A DNA stretch of 64,000 bases from Phenylobacterium glaciei (GTDB lineage Bacteria; Pseudomonadota; Alphaproteobacteria; Caulobacterales; Caulobacteraceae). A program made the position numbers and the translations under genes. Shown in pieces: positions 8,812 to 17,135 of the stretch (positions are counted from its first letter, which is position 1; the number at the start of each line of letters is the position of its first letter). The notes beneath the pieces were generated by a model, which worked only from the letters and a program-made list of their open reading frames with translations, was not told the DNA's origin and searched no databases. Location: assembly GCF_016772415.1 (NCBI RefSeq), contig NZ_JAGSGD010000001.1, forward strand, positions 2,381,501 to 2,445,500. Reading direction: 5' to 3'.

Positions 8812-9996
8812 TTACCGATCGATCCGGTGGACGGTCGACCCCTTCACCGCCCTCACCTCGGTGATCGGCGGGGCGGGCCGCAGGAAGCCCGGGCTCGACG
8901 TCAGCGTCACCACCCTGGCCTTCGCGTCGGCCTCCAGGTCGCCATAGAAGAGGTTGTAGCCGGGCACCTTGCGCTTGTCGGCCCAGGAGCCGGCGCTCTT
9001 CAGCATCTTGGGCTTGGGCCGCGAGACCCTGAGGATCCCGTCCTGGCACTTGGCCGAGACCTGGCGGGTCAGGAAGGCCGGCCGCGCCCCCCACTCCAGG
9101 CCCGTGGCGTTGGCCGCGCCCTGGTTCAGCTTGGCGGGCGCCGCGGCGTTGGTGACGGCGCCCAGTAGCGGGTTGAAGCACAGCGAGGTGCGGCCGGAGA
9201 TGTTCTCCAGCTCGCCGTTGGCGTCCCAGACCAGGGAGCGGTCCTTGAGAGCCTGGACCCGCTCGATGTCGTGGTCGAAGGCCGAGGCCCAGGCGGCGAG
9301 ACAGCCGGCTTGGGCCGGCCGCGTGCAGGGCGCGAGCGGCGGCGCGGCGGCGGGGACCACGGTCTCGATCAGATAGGCGGCCGCCAGCCGGGCGCGAATG
9401 GCCGGGTCGCGAGCGATCTCGTCGGCGATCAGGCGTGACGCGAGCGTCCCGCCCTGCTCAACACCGACGATAATGAAGGGCCGGCCCTTGTTGTCGGCGG
9501 CCATGTACTGGCGGAAGGCGGCGGCCACGTCGGCATAGGCGAAGCGCCGGGCGTCGCGGGCGTCCTCGCGCAGGGTCAGCAGGGTGTAGAGGCTGGCCTG
9601 GCGATAGCGCGGCGCAAACAGTCGCCCGACCCGCAGGAAGGGCCCGGCATAGTTGGGCGCCACCACGCGGCGGAAGAACTTGTCGGACTGGACGTCGTCG
9701 ATGGGGCTGTTCCAGTCGCGGCCGCCGTCATAGCTGGTTGGACCCACGAAGAAGACGTCGGCGGGCGGATCGCCCGTGGTCCAGATGTCGGGCTTGGCCG
9801 GCAGCAGGGCCCAGGCGGCGCGCTGGCTGTAGTCGGGCGCGACTGGCGGCCGATAGGTCTGGAACGGCTCCTTGGGGTCCAGGGCGTTGCTGGCGATGTC
9901 GTCGCGCCAGACGAAGGCGGCCATGACCACCAGGCCAAGGAAGAGCACGACCGCGGCGCTCACCAATCGCTTGAAGCCCTTGGGACGCTGCGCCAT
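8812..9996 (-). CDS. DUF3089 alpha/beta-hydrolase-like protein without catalytic serine
   Basis: The 394-residue protein has an N-terminal membrane anchor (about 11-29) and a DUF3089 domain (PDIWTTGDPPADVFFVGPTSY near 69-89). Family members normally carry GHSQG with the nucleophilic serine. Here the equivalent stretch reads GVEQGG (178-183), with Glu180 in the serine position, so hydrolase activity is doubtful. Three bases separate it from hldD, making it the last gene of the kdsA-hldE-hldD run and suggesting an envelope role. Topology suggests most of the protein is periplasmic. Biochemical function is unknown. Confidence 0.85.
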   Translation of the reverse strand: MAQRPKGFKRLVSAAVVLFLGLVVMAAFVWRDDIASNALDPKEPFQTYRPPVAPDYSQRAAWALLPAKPDIWTTGDPPADVFFVGPTSYDGGRDWNSPIDDVQSDKFFRRVVAPNYAGPFLRVGRLFAPRYRQASLYTLLTLREDARDARRFAYADVAAAFRQYMAADNKGRPFIIVGVEQGGTLASRLIADEIARDPAIRARLAAAYLIETVVPAAAPPLAPCTRPAQAGCLAAWASAFDHDIERVQALKDRSLVWDANGELENISGRTSLCFNPLLGAVTNAAAPAKLNQGAANATGLEWGARPAFLTRQVSAKCQDGILRVSRPKPKMLKSAGSWADKRKVPGYNLFYGDLEADAKARVVTLTSSPGFLRPAPPITEVRAVKGSTVHRIDR

Positions 9997-9999
9997 CGC

Positions 10000-10998
10000 C
10001 TACCTGTAGGGATCTGGCTGGGACAGGTAGGACTGGACGTAGTCGTTGATGCCGTCCTCCAGGGCGGTCATCGGCTGGTTGAAGCCGGCGGCCTTCAGCC
10101 GGTCCATCTTCGCCTGCGTGAAGTACTGGTACTTGTCGCGGATGGCGGGCGGCATGGGGGTGTATTCGATCTTCGGGGCTTTGCCGGCGGCGGTGAAGAC
10201 GGCCTTGGCCATGTCCTCGAAGGTCCGCGCCTTGCCTGAGCCGAGGTTATAGACCCCGTTGACCTGTTCGGAGCTGGCCAGCCAGGCCACCACGTCGGCG
10301 ACGTCGCGGACATAGACGAAGTCCCGGGTCTGACCGCCGTCGGCGACACCCTCGCGGTAGGACTTGAACAGTTGCACGGCGTGGCCGCCCGAGACCTTGG
10401 GCCAGATCTGCGAGGCCACCGACTTCATGGAATGTTTGTGCTCCTCGTTGGGGCCGTAGACGTTGAAGAACTTCAGCCCCACCCACTGCGGCGGGGCGTA
10501 GTCCCGGGCGGCTTGCCTTGCGGCGAAGAGGTCGAAGAGCGCCTTGGACCAGCCATAGGTGTTCAACGGCCGCAGGGCGGCCAGCGAGGCCAGGTCGTCC
10601 TTGTCATCGAAGTCGGTCGTGTCGCCATAGGTGGCCGCCGAGGAGGCGTAGACGAACCTGCGCTGGCGGTCCGCGCACCAGCGGAACAGGTCGCGGCTGA
10701 GCGTGAAGTTGGCGTGGATGATCTTGTCGGCGTCGGGCTCGGTGGTGGACGAGATGGCGCCCATGTGGACGACGATCTCAATGTCGCGCCAGCGCTTCTC
10801 CAGCCACTCGAACATCTCCTCGGGCGCCACGAAGTCGCCGATGGGATGCTTGGCGATATTGCGCCACTTGCCGAGCTCGGCCTCCCCCAGCCAGTCGCAG
10901 ACCACCACGTCGAGGGAGGGGTCTTCGGCAAGCTTGGCGACGATGTTGGAGCCGATGAAGCCGGCCCCGCCGGTGACGAAGGCGATACGACGGGTCAT
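10000..10998 (-). CDS. hldD: ADP-L-glycero-D-manno-heptose 6-epimerase
   Basis: HldD converts ADP-D-glycero-beta-D-manno-heptose to its L-glycero epimer, the heptose donor for the LPS inner core. The extended-SDR fold shows the NADP-binding GGAGFIG (10-16) and the catalytic YxxxK as Tyr148-Lys152. Length 332 is typical. Its start overlaps the hldE stop by four bases (ATGA), indicating translational coupling. Confidence 0.97.
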   Translation of the reverse strand: MTRRIAFVTGGAGFIGSNIVAKLAEDPSLDVVVCDWLGEAELGKWRNIAKHPIGDFVAPEEMFEWLEKRWRDIEIVVHMGAISSTTEPDADKIIHANFTLSRDLFRWCADRQRRFVYASSAATYGDTTDFDDKDDLASLAALRPLNTYGWSKALFDLFAARQAARDYAPPQWVGLKFFNVYGPNEEHKHSMKSVASQIWPKVSGGHAVQLFKSYREGVADGGQTRDFVYVRDVADVVAWLASSEQVNGVYNLGSGKARTFEDMAKAVFTAAGKAPKIEYTPMPPAIRDKYQYFTQAKMDRLKAAGFNQPMTALEDGINDYVQSYLSQPDPYR

Positions 10999-12455
10999 GT
11001 CGGTTCCTTGGCGGTCATGCGGGCGATGGCCGCGGTGGTGGAATAGCCGTCGACGATCTGGGCCAGACGGACCTCGCCGCCCCAGGATTTCACCAGGTCG
11101 CCGCCCACCACCTGGTCTTCGGAGTAGTCGGCGCCCTTGATCAGCACCTCGGGCCGCGCGGCCTCGATCAGCTTGATCGGGGTGTCCTCATCGAAGGGCA
11201 CCACAAGGTCGACGGCGCCCAGACCGGCCAGCACCATGGCCCGGCCCTCCAGGTCGTTGACCGGACGGCCCTCGCCCTTAAGCGCCTTGACCGAACGGTC
11301 GGAGTTAAGCCCCACCACCAGCCGGTCGCACCAGGATCGCGCCTGGTTGAGGTAGGTCACATGGCCGCGGTGCAGGATGTCGAAGCAGCCGTTGGTGAAG
11401 CCGACCCTGAGGCCCTTGGCCCGCCAGCGGGCGATCTCGTCGGCCATCCGATGCGGCGTGACGATCTTGCCCTCGGCCGGCGCCATGTGGGCGGTGAGCG
11501 AGGCCTCGATCAGCTCCTCGGGCAGGACGGTGGCGGTGCCGGCCTTGCCGACCGCGACCCCGGAGGCCAGCATGGCGAAGGCGATGGCCTGTTCCACGGG
11601 CGTCCCGGCGGCCAGCGCCAGCCCCAGGGCCGCCAAGGCGGTGTCCCCGGCCCCGGAGGCGTCGAACACCTCCCGCGCCGCCGTGGTGAAGTGGACCACC
11701 GGCTGGCCGCGGACGGCGAGCGTGATGCCCTTGGAGGCCCGGGTCACCAATATGGCCTTGGCCTCGCACAGCGAGAGGGCATGGATAAGCGCCGCCTCGA
11801 TCTCGGCATTGGTGGAGGTGGGCAGGCCGGTGGCGTAGGCGAGCTCGGCGGCGTTCGGCTTGATCACATCGACCTCGCCATAGCGCAGGAAGCTGCGGGC
11901 CTTGGAATCGACGATCACCATGCAGCCGGCCTCGCGGCAGGCGGCGATCACCGCGTCGGTGACCACGCCCTTGCCGTAGTCGGAGATCAGCACCGCGCCC
12001 GCGCCCTTGGCCACGTCGCGCACGGTGCGGACCAGGCGCTGCTCGACATCGCCGACCGCCGGGGTGCTGGCTTCGAGATCGACGCGCAGCAGTTGTTGGC
12101 CGCCGGACACGAAGCGGGTCTTCAGCGTGGTGGGGCGGCCGGGATCGGTGACCAGAAACCCTTCGATGCCCGTTTGATCTCCGATCAGCCGCAGGGCCTC
12201 GTGACCCTCGGCGTCGCCGCCCACCAGGCCCACCAGGGCCACATCGCCGCCCAGGGCCGCCACATTGCGCGCCACGTTGCCGGCCCCGCCCAGCATCACC
12301 AGCTCACGCTCACGGGCCAGGACCGGGATGGGCGCCTCGGGCGAGACGCGGGTCACGTCGCCATAGACGAACCGGTCCACCATCAGGTCGCCCACGCAGA
12401 CGATGCGGGCGCCGGAGAGTCGGGTCAGCAGTTGCTGTAGAGTCGAGAGGTCCAT
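10995..12455 (-). CDS. hldE: Bifunctional heptose-7-phosphate kinase / heptose-1-phosphate adenylyltransferase
   Basis: The fused enzyme phosphorylates D-glycero-D-manno-heptose 7-phosphate and then adenylates heptose 1-phosphate. Residues 1-320 form a PfkB-type kinase with the GGAGNVARN nucleoside motif (57-65) and the anion-hole DASGAGDT (265-272). Residues about 350-486 form the nucleotidyltransferase with GCFDILHRGH, including the HxGH motif at 362-365. At 486 residues it is full length. It follows kdsA by 15 bp and overlaps hldD. Confidence 0.97.
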   Translation of the reverse strand: MDLSTLQQLLTRLSGARIVCVGDLMVDRFVYGDVTRVSPEAPIPVLARERELVMLGGAGNVARNVAALGGDVALVGLVGGDAEGHEALRLIGDQTGIEGFLVTDPGRPTTLKTRFVSGGQQLLRVDLEASTPAVGDVEQRLVRTVRDVAKGAGAVLISDYGKGVVTDAVIAACREAGCMVIVDSKARSFLRYGEVDVIKPNAAELAYATGLPTSTNAEIEAALIHALSLCEAKAILVTRASKGITLAVRGQPVVHFTTAAREVFDASGAGDTALAALGLALAAGTPVEQAIAFAMLASGVAVGKAGTATVLPEELIEASLTAHMAPAEGKIVTPHRMADEIARWRAKGLRVGFTNGCFDILHRGHVTYLNQARSWCDRLVVGLNSDRSVKALKGEGRPVNDLEGRAMVLAGLGAVDLVVPFDEDTPIKLIEAARPEVLIKGADYSEDQVVGGDLVKSWGGEVRLAQIVDGYSTTAAIARMTAKEPT

Positions 12456-12470
12456 GGCGCGGTTATGACA

Positions 12471-13322
12471 CTAGGACCGGGCCGTATGAATGGCTTTCAG
12501 GCTGCGCAGCAGGCCTTCGGCCCTGTCGAGGGGCAAGGTGCTCGGCCCGTCGCACAAGGCTTCGTCTGGGTTGGGGTGGAACTCCAGGAACACGCCGTCG
12601 GCGCCCGCGGCGACCGCGGCCATGGCGATGGTGGGCACGCCCTCGCGCCGGCCGCCCGTCGAAGCGCCCTGGGTGCGGGGGTCAGCCCCGGGGAGCTGGA
12701 CCGCGTGGGTCGCATCGATGGTCACCGGGACACCCAGCTTCTGCATCTCGCCGATGCCCAGCATGTCCACCACCAGGTTATTGTAGCCGAAGGTGGTGCC
12801 GCGCTCGCAAAGGATGCTGATCTGTGCGCCGCCGAGGGCCTCGCGGACCTTGTCCACCATCTGCTTGGTGTCCCAGGGCGCCATGTTCTGGGACTTCTTC
12901 TGGTGCAGCAACCCGCCTCGGCTGTGGGTCGCCCGCGCCGTGGCGACCACCAGATCGGTCTGCCGCCCCAGGAAGGCCGGAATCTGCACGATGTCGGCGA
13001 TCTCGGCCACGGGCTCGGCCTGGCTGGCCTCATGCAGGTCGGTGCAGATCGGGACGTCGAACTCGGCCTTGATTTCCTTCAGGATCTCCAGGCCCTTCTC
13101 CAGGCCCGGTCCGCGGTAGCTATGGATCGAGGAGCGGTTGGCCTTGTCGAAGCTGGCCTTGAAAACATAGGGTAGGCCCAGGTCACGGCAGATGCCCTTC
13201 AAGCGCCGGGCGGTGACCCGCGCCAGCTCCAGGTCCTCCAGCACGTTCAAACCGGCGATGACGAACAGCGGCTGGCCGTCGCCAATCGACATGTTCCACT
13301 TGTTCAGGGTCAGAACGGCCAT
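12471..13322 (-). CDS. kdsA: 3-deoxy-8-phosphooctulonate synthase (KDO8P synthase)
   Basis: KdsA condenses phosphoenolpyruvate with arabinose 5-phosphate to make KDO 8-phosphate for lipid A-core. The 283-residue protein is a TIM barrel with the family stretches KASFDKANRSS (about 55-65) and GGLLHQKKSQNMAPWD. Asn26 occupies the position that is Cys in metal-dependent enzymes, so this should be the metal-independent class. It is the first gene of a run with hldE, hldD and the DUF3089 gene, and is divergent from cfa. Confidence 0.97.
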   Translation of the reverse strand: MAVLTLNKWNMSIGDGQPLFVIAGLNVLEDLELARVTARRLKGICRDLGLPYVFKASFDKANRSSIHSYRGPGLEKGLEILKEIKAEFDVPICTDLHEASQAEPVAEIADIVQIPAFLGRQTDLVVATARATHSRGGLLHQKKSQNMAPWDTKQMVDKVREALGGAQISILCERGTTFGYNNLVVDMLGIGEMQKLGVPVTIDATHAVQLPGADPRTQGASTGGRREGVPTIAMAAVAAGADGVFLEFHPNPDEALCDGPSTLPLDRAEGLLRSLKAIHTARS

Positions 13323-13509
13323 GGACGGGCTCCGGATCGGTCAGGCTGTGGGGTTGCGGCTTAAGTGGCGCGCGTGCGTTGTCTTCACAAGCGGGAATTC
13401 TTCGGCTGCATCCGGGGCCGGAACAGGGCCGTAGGTTCAGCAAGGGTTCTCGAATTTTCCCGACGCCAAACCAATGTTAGTATCCAGTTAGAGATCGGGA
13501 GTTGCGGCC

Positions 13510-14763
13510 ATGACCCTGGCGCACGAATCGTCCCTGACCGCGCTCGCGGCTTCACCTCGCGCCTTCCGGCGCCTGCCCGCATTGGCCGACGTGCCGATCA
13601 TATTCCGCAACGCCTTGCGGATGATGGCCCACAACTGGATGGCCGGGGAGCTGACCTTCGTCACACCCAAGGGCCACGAGCTGCGGCTGGAGGGCGAGCC
13701 CGGCCCCAAGGCCCGCATCATCGTCCGCGACTTCCGGTTCATCCGCCGCGCCCTGGCGGCCGGCGACATCGGGTTCGCCGAGGGCTACGCGGCCGGAGAA
13801 TGGGACACGCCGGACCTGACGGCGGTGCTCAGCGTGTTTTCCCTCAACTATGACAACCTGCGCCGCATCACGCAGGGCAACCCGGTCGTGGGGGTGTTCA
13901 ACTTCATCAGCCACGCGCTGAACAGCAACTCCCGCCAGGGATCCAAGCGCAACATCCACGCGCACTACGACCTGGGAAACGACTTCTATTCCCGCTGGCT
14001 GGACCCCAGCATGACCTACTCCTCGGCCAGGTTCGCCCATCCCGGCCAGAGCCTGGAGGCCGCCCAGGCCAACAAGTACCGGGCGCTGGCCCAGCAGATG
14101 GACCTGAAGGCCGGCATGAACGTGCTGGAGATCGGCTGCGGCTGGGGCGGTTTCGCCGAGTACGCGGCCCGCGAGGTCGGCGCCAAGGTCACCGGCATCA
14201 CCATCTCCAAGGAACAGTACGACTTCGCCGCCAAGCGGATATTCGACCAGGGCCTGTCCGATCGCGCGGAGATCAAGCTGATCGACTATCGCGATGTCGA
14301 GGGACGCTTCGACCGGGTGGCCTCCATCGAGATGTTCGAGGCGGTGGGTGAGCGCTACTGGCCGACCTATTTCAACAAGATCAGCGAGGTGCTGGCGCCC
14401 GGCGGCCGGGCCGGCCTGCAGATCATCACCATCCAGGAGGAGCTGTTCGAGGATTACCGCCGCCACGCCGACTTCATCCAGAAGTACATCTTCCCGGGTG
14501 GTATGCTGCCCTCGGAGAGCAGGCTGAAGGCCGAGACCGACAGGGCGGGCCTGGCCTGGACCGGGATTTCCCGCTTCGGCCAGGACTATGCCGACACGCT
14601 GGCCCAATGGGCCGAACGGTTCGACGCGCGCTGGGACGAGATCAAGGGCTTCGGCTTCGACGAGAAGTTCCGCAAGATATGGCGGTTCTACCTCAGCTAC
14701 TGCGACGCCGGCTTCCGCACCGGTCGCACCGATGTTGTGCAGCTTGGGCTCTCAAAGGCCTGA
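13510..14763 (+). CDS. cfa: Cyclopropane-fatty-acyl-phospholipid synthase family protein
   Basis: The enzyme transfers a methylene group from S-adenosylmethionine to the double bond of unsaturated phospholipid acyl chains at the inner membrane. The 417-residue protein has an N-terminal lipid-binding region, the SAM motif LEIGCGWGGFAEYA (about 205-218), the HYDLGNDFYSRWLD segment upstream of it, and a C-terminal FYLSYCDAGFRTG stretch resembling the active site of E. coli CFA synthase. It is monocistronic, divergent from kdsA, with a 187 bp upstream region in which I could not assign a promoter with confidence. Confidence 0.92.
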   Translation: MTLAHESSLTALAASPRAFRRLPALADVPIIFRNALRMMAHNWMAGELTFVTPKGHELRLEGEPGPKARIIVRDFRFIRRALAAGDIGFAEGYAAGEWDTPDLTAVLSVFSLNYDNLRRITQGNPVVGVFNFISHALNSNSRQGSKRNIHAHYDLGNDFYSRWLDPSMTYSSARFAHPGQSLEAAQANKYRALAQQMDLKAGMNVLEIGCGWGGFAEYAAREVGAKVTGITISKEQYDFAAKRIFDQGLSDRAEIKLIDYRDVEGRFDRVASIEMFEAVGERYWPTYFNKISEVLAPGGRAGLQIITIQEELFEDYRRHADFIQKYIFPGGMLPSESRLKAETDRAGLAWTGISRFGQDYADTLAQWAERFDARWDEIKGFGFDEKFRKIWRFYLSYCDAGFRTGRTDVVQLGLSKA

Positions 14764-14806
14764 TCGCCCCCTGTTCGGACGCCCCGACGCCCCTTAAGTA
14801 GCGGAC

Positions 14807-15805
14807 ATGACCGTCGCACACAGCGTCCTGGACGCCATCGGAAACACGCCGCTCATCCGCCTGGCCCGCGCCAGCGAGGCCACGGGCTGCGAAATCCTCG
14901 GCAAGGCCGAGTTCATGAACCCCGGCCAGTCCGTGAAGGACCGGGCGGCGCTCTACATCATCCGCGACGCCGAGCGACGCGGCCTGCTGAAGCCGGGCGG
15001 GCGGATCGTGGAGGGCACGGCGGGCAATACCGGCATCGGCCTGGCCATGGTCGCCGGGGCCAGCGGCTACAAGACGACCATCGTCATCCCGCGCACCCAG
15101 AGCCAGGAGAAGAAGGACGCCATCCGCCTGCTGGGCGCCGAGCTGGTCGAGGTGGACGCCGTCCCCTACTCCAACCCCAACAACTATGTCCGCTATTCCG
15201 GGCGCTTAGCCGAGGAACTTGCGGCGAAAGAACCCAACGGCGCGGTCTGGGCCAACCAGTTCGACAATGTCGCCAACCGCCAGGCCCACGTCGAGACCAC
15301 GGGCCCGGAAATCTGGGCTCAGACCGACGGCAAGGTGGACGGCTTCATCTGCGCCGTGGGCTCGGGCGGCACCCTGGCGGGCATCGCCGAGGCGCTCCGG
15401 GCGAAGAACCCGAAGGTGGCCATCGGCCTGGCCGATCCGCACGGCGCCTCGCTCTACAGCTGGTTCACTGCCGGCGAGCTGAAGTCGGAGGGAACCTCCA
15501 TCAGCGAGGGCATCGGCCAGGGGCGGATCACCGCCAATCTCGAAGGTCTCGCGATCGATCACGCCTACCGCATCGGCGACGAGGAGATGCTGCTGGCCAT
15601 CTACGACATGGTCGAGCATGAGGGCCTGGTGATGGGCGGTTCCACCGGCATCAACGTCGCCGGCGCAATCCGCATGGCCAAGGACCTGGGTCCGGGGCAC
15701 ACGATCGTCACGATCCTCTGCGACCAGGGTTCGCGGTATCAGAGCAAGATCTATAATCCGGAATTCCTCAAGGAGCGGGGCCTCCCCGTCCCCGGCTGGC
15801 TATGA
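14807..15805 (+). CDS. cysK: Cysteine synthase A
   Basis: This PLP enzyme makes cysteine from O-acetylserine and sulfide. The 332-residue fold type II protein has the cofactor lysine in GQSVKDRA (Lys44), the substrate-binding EGTAGNTGIGLA loop (about 68-79) and the phosphate-binding GSGGT. It is longer at the C-terminus than E. coli CysK. The stop overlaps the sseA start by four bases, so the two sulfur-metabolism genes are coupled. Confidence 0.94.
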   Translation: MTVAHSVLDAIGNTPLIRLARASEATGCEILGKAEFMNPGQSVKDRAALYIIRDAERRGLLKPGGRIVEGTAGNTGIGLAMVAGASGYKTTIVIPRTQSQEKKDAIRLLGAELVEVDAVPYSNPNNYVRYSGRLAEELAAKEPNGAVWANQFDNVANRQAHVETTGPEIWAQTDGKVDGFICAVGSGGTLAGIAEALRAKNPKVAIGLADPHGASLYSWFTAGELKSEGTSISEGIGQGRITANLEGLAIDHAYRIGDEEMLLAIYDMVEHEGLVMGGSTGINVAGAIRMAKDLGPGHTIVTILCDQGSRYQSKIYNPEFLKERGLPVPGWL

Positions 15806-16638
15806 CCGATCCCCTGGTTTCCACCGACTGGCTGGCCGCGCATCTGGGCGAGGTGCAGGTGGTGGACGCCACCTGGTTCATGCCGAACGAGGGCCGCGAG
15901 GGCCACGCCGACTACCTGGCGAGCCATATCCCCGGCGCCATCTTCTTCGACATCGACGCCATCGCCGACAAGACCGTCGACCTGCCGCACATGCTTCCTA
16001 CCGCTGACGCCTTCGCTGAGGCCGCGGGCGCGATTGGCCTGTCGCGGGACGCCACCGTCGTGGCCTATGACAGCTTCGGCATCCGCTCGGCGGCCCGGGT
16101 CTGGTGGACTCTGCGGGTTATGGGATTCGACAAGGTCTTCGTCCTGGATGGGGGCTTCAAGGCCTGGCTCGCCGAGGGCCGCCCGACCGAGAGCGGCCAA
16201 GCCGCCCTGCCCGCCACCACGCTCTCCCCGAGCCTGGACGCCAAGCTGGTGCGCGACATCGGGGCGGTGCGGAACCTGCTGGAGTCCAAGGCCGCCCAGC
16301 TGGTGGACGCCCGCGGCGCGGCCCGCTTCCGCGGCGAGGTCCCCGAGCCCCGCGCCGGTCTGCGCTCAGGTCACATGCCCGGCGCCCGCAACACGCCCTT
16401 CGACGGCCTGCTGAACGCCGACGGCACGATGAAGTCGGCCGGTGAGCTGAAGCCTCTGTTCGCCGCCGCCAAGGTCGATCTTGGCGCCCCCATCGTCACC
16501 ACCTGCGGCTCGGGCGTCACCGCCTCGGTCGTGGCCCTGGCCCTGGCCCGCCTGGGGCGTCAGGACGTCGCGGTCTATGACGGCTCCTGGACCGAGTGGG
16601 GCGGTCGCAGCGACACCGCCGTGGTGACCGGTCCTTGA
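15802..16638 (+). CDS. sseA: 3-mercaptopyruvate sulfurtransferase (tandem rhodanese)
   Basis: Two rhodanese domains (about 5-130 and 150-275) make up the 278-residue protein; only the second is catalytic, with Cys235 in the loop CGSGVTAS. The CG[ST]GVT loop is typical of mercaptopyruvate sulfurtransferases rather than thiosulfate sulfurtransferases. It would move sulfur from 3-mercaptopyruvate to thiols or cyanide. It overlaps cysK at its start and the GNAT gene at its stop. Confidence 0.93.
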   Translation: MTDPLVSTDWLAAHLGEVQVVDATWFMPNEGREGHADYLASHIPGAIFFDIDAIADKTVDLPHMLPTADAFAEAAGAIGLSRDATVVAYDSFGIRSAARVWWTLRVMGFDKVFVLDGGFKAWLAEGRPTESGQAALPATTLSPSLDAKLVRDIGAVRNLLESKAAQLVDARGAARFRGEVPEPRAGLRSGHMPGARNTPFDGLLNADGTMKSAGELKPLFAAAKVDLGAPIVTTCGSGVTASVVALALARLGRQDVAVYDGSWTEWGGRSDTAVVTGP

Positions 16639-17135
16639 TCGTCCGCCTGGCGACCGAGGCGGACTTGCCGCGGCTGCCGGAAATCGAACTCTCGGCCGTG
16701 GACGCCTTTCTGACCACCTCGATCCCACCCGGGCCCTTGTCGACCGTGACACCCGCCGAGGGATGGCGCGACGCCCTGGAGCACGGCACGCTCTGGGTCA
16801 TCGACGGCCAACAGGGGACGCCGGTCGGGTTTCTGGGCGCGCACCGGGACCGGGGCGAATTGCATATCCTCGAATTCGACGTCGAGGTGGGTCATCAGGG
16901 CAAGGGCCTGGGTCGCCTGCTCCTGAACCACGTCATCGCCTGGGCCCGCGCCGAAGGCCTATCTGAGGTCACCTTGACGACGTTCCGCAGCATCGCCTGG
17001 AACGGCCCCTTCTACGGCAAGATGGGGTTCGTTGAGATACCGGACGCCGACATGCCCCGGCATCTCGCCGACACCCTCAAGGCCGAGCGAGCCCGCAATC
17101 TCGAGGAACGCTGCGCGATGTGGCTGATCCTCTAG
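16635..17135 (+). CDS. GNAT family N-acetyltransferase
   Basis: The protein of about 166 residues has the acetyl-CoA binding motif VEVGHQGKGLGRLLLNHVI (near 87-105) and the C-terminal NGPFYGKMGFVE strand-helix of GNAT enzymes. I place the start at TTG 16635, which overlaps the sseA stop codon; an in-frame ATG at 16596 lies deeper inside sseA. The substrate is not predictable. The gene ends convergently with the P450, the two stop codons overlapping by three bases. Confidence 0.88.
   Translation: MIVRLATEADLPRLPEIELSAVDAFLTTSIPPGPLSTVTPAEGWRDALEHGTLWVIDGQQGTPVGFLGAHRDRGELHILEFDVEVGHQGKGLGRLLLNHVIAWARAEGLSEVTLTTFRSIAWNGPFYGKMGFVEIPDADMPRHLADTLKAERARNLEERCAMWLIL

Noticed and set aside
13420..13424. 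GGAAC upstream of cfa as the -35 of an EcfG (general stress) promoter
   Set aside because: No CGTT at 16-17 bases downstream; the GTT present is too far.
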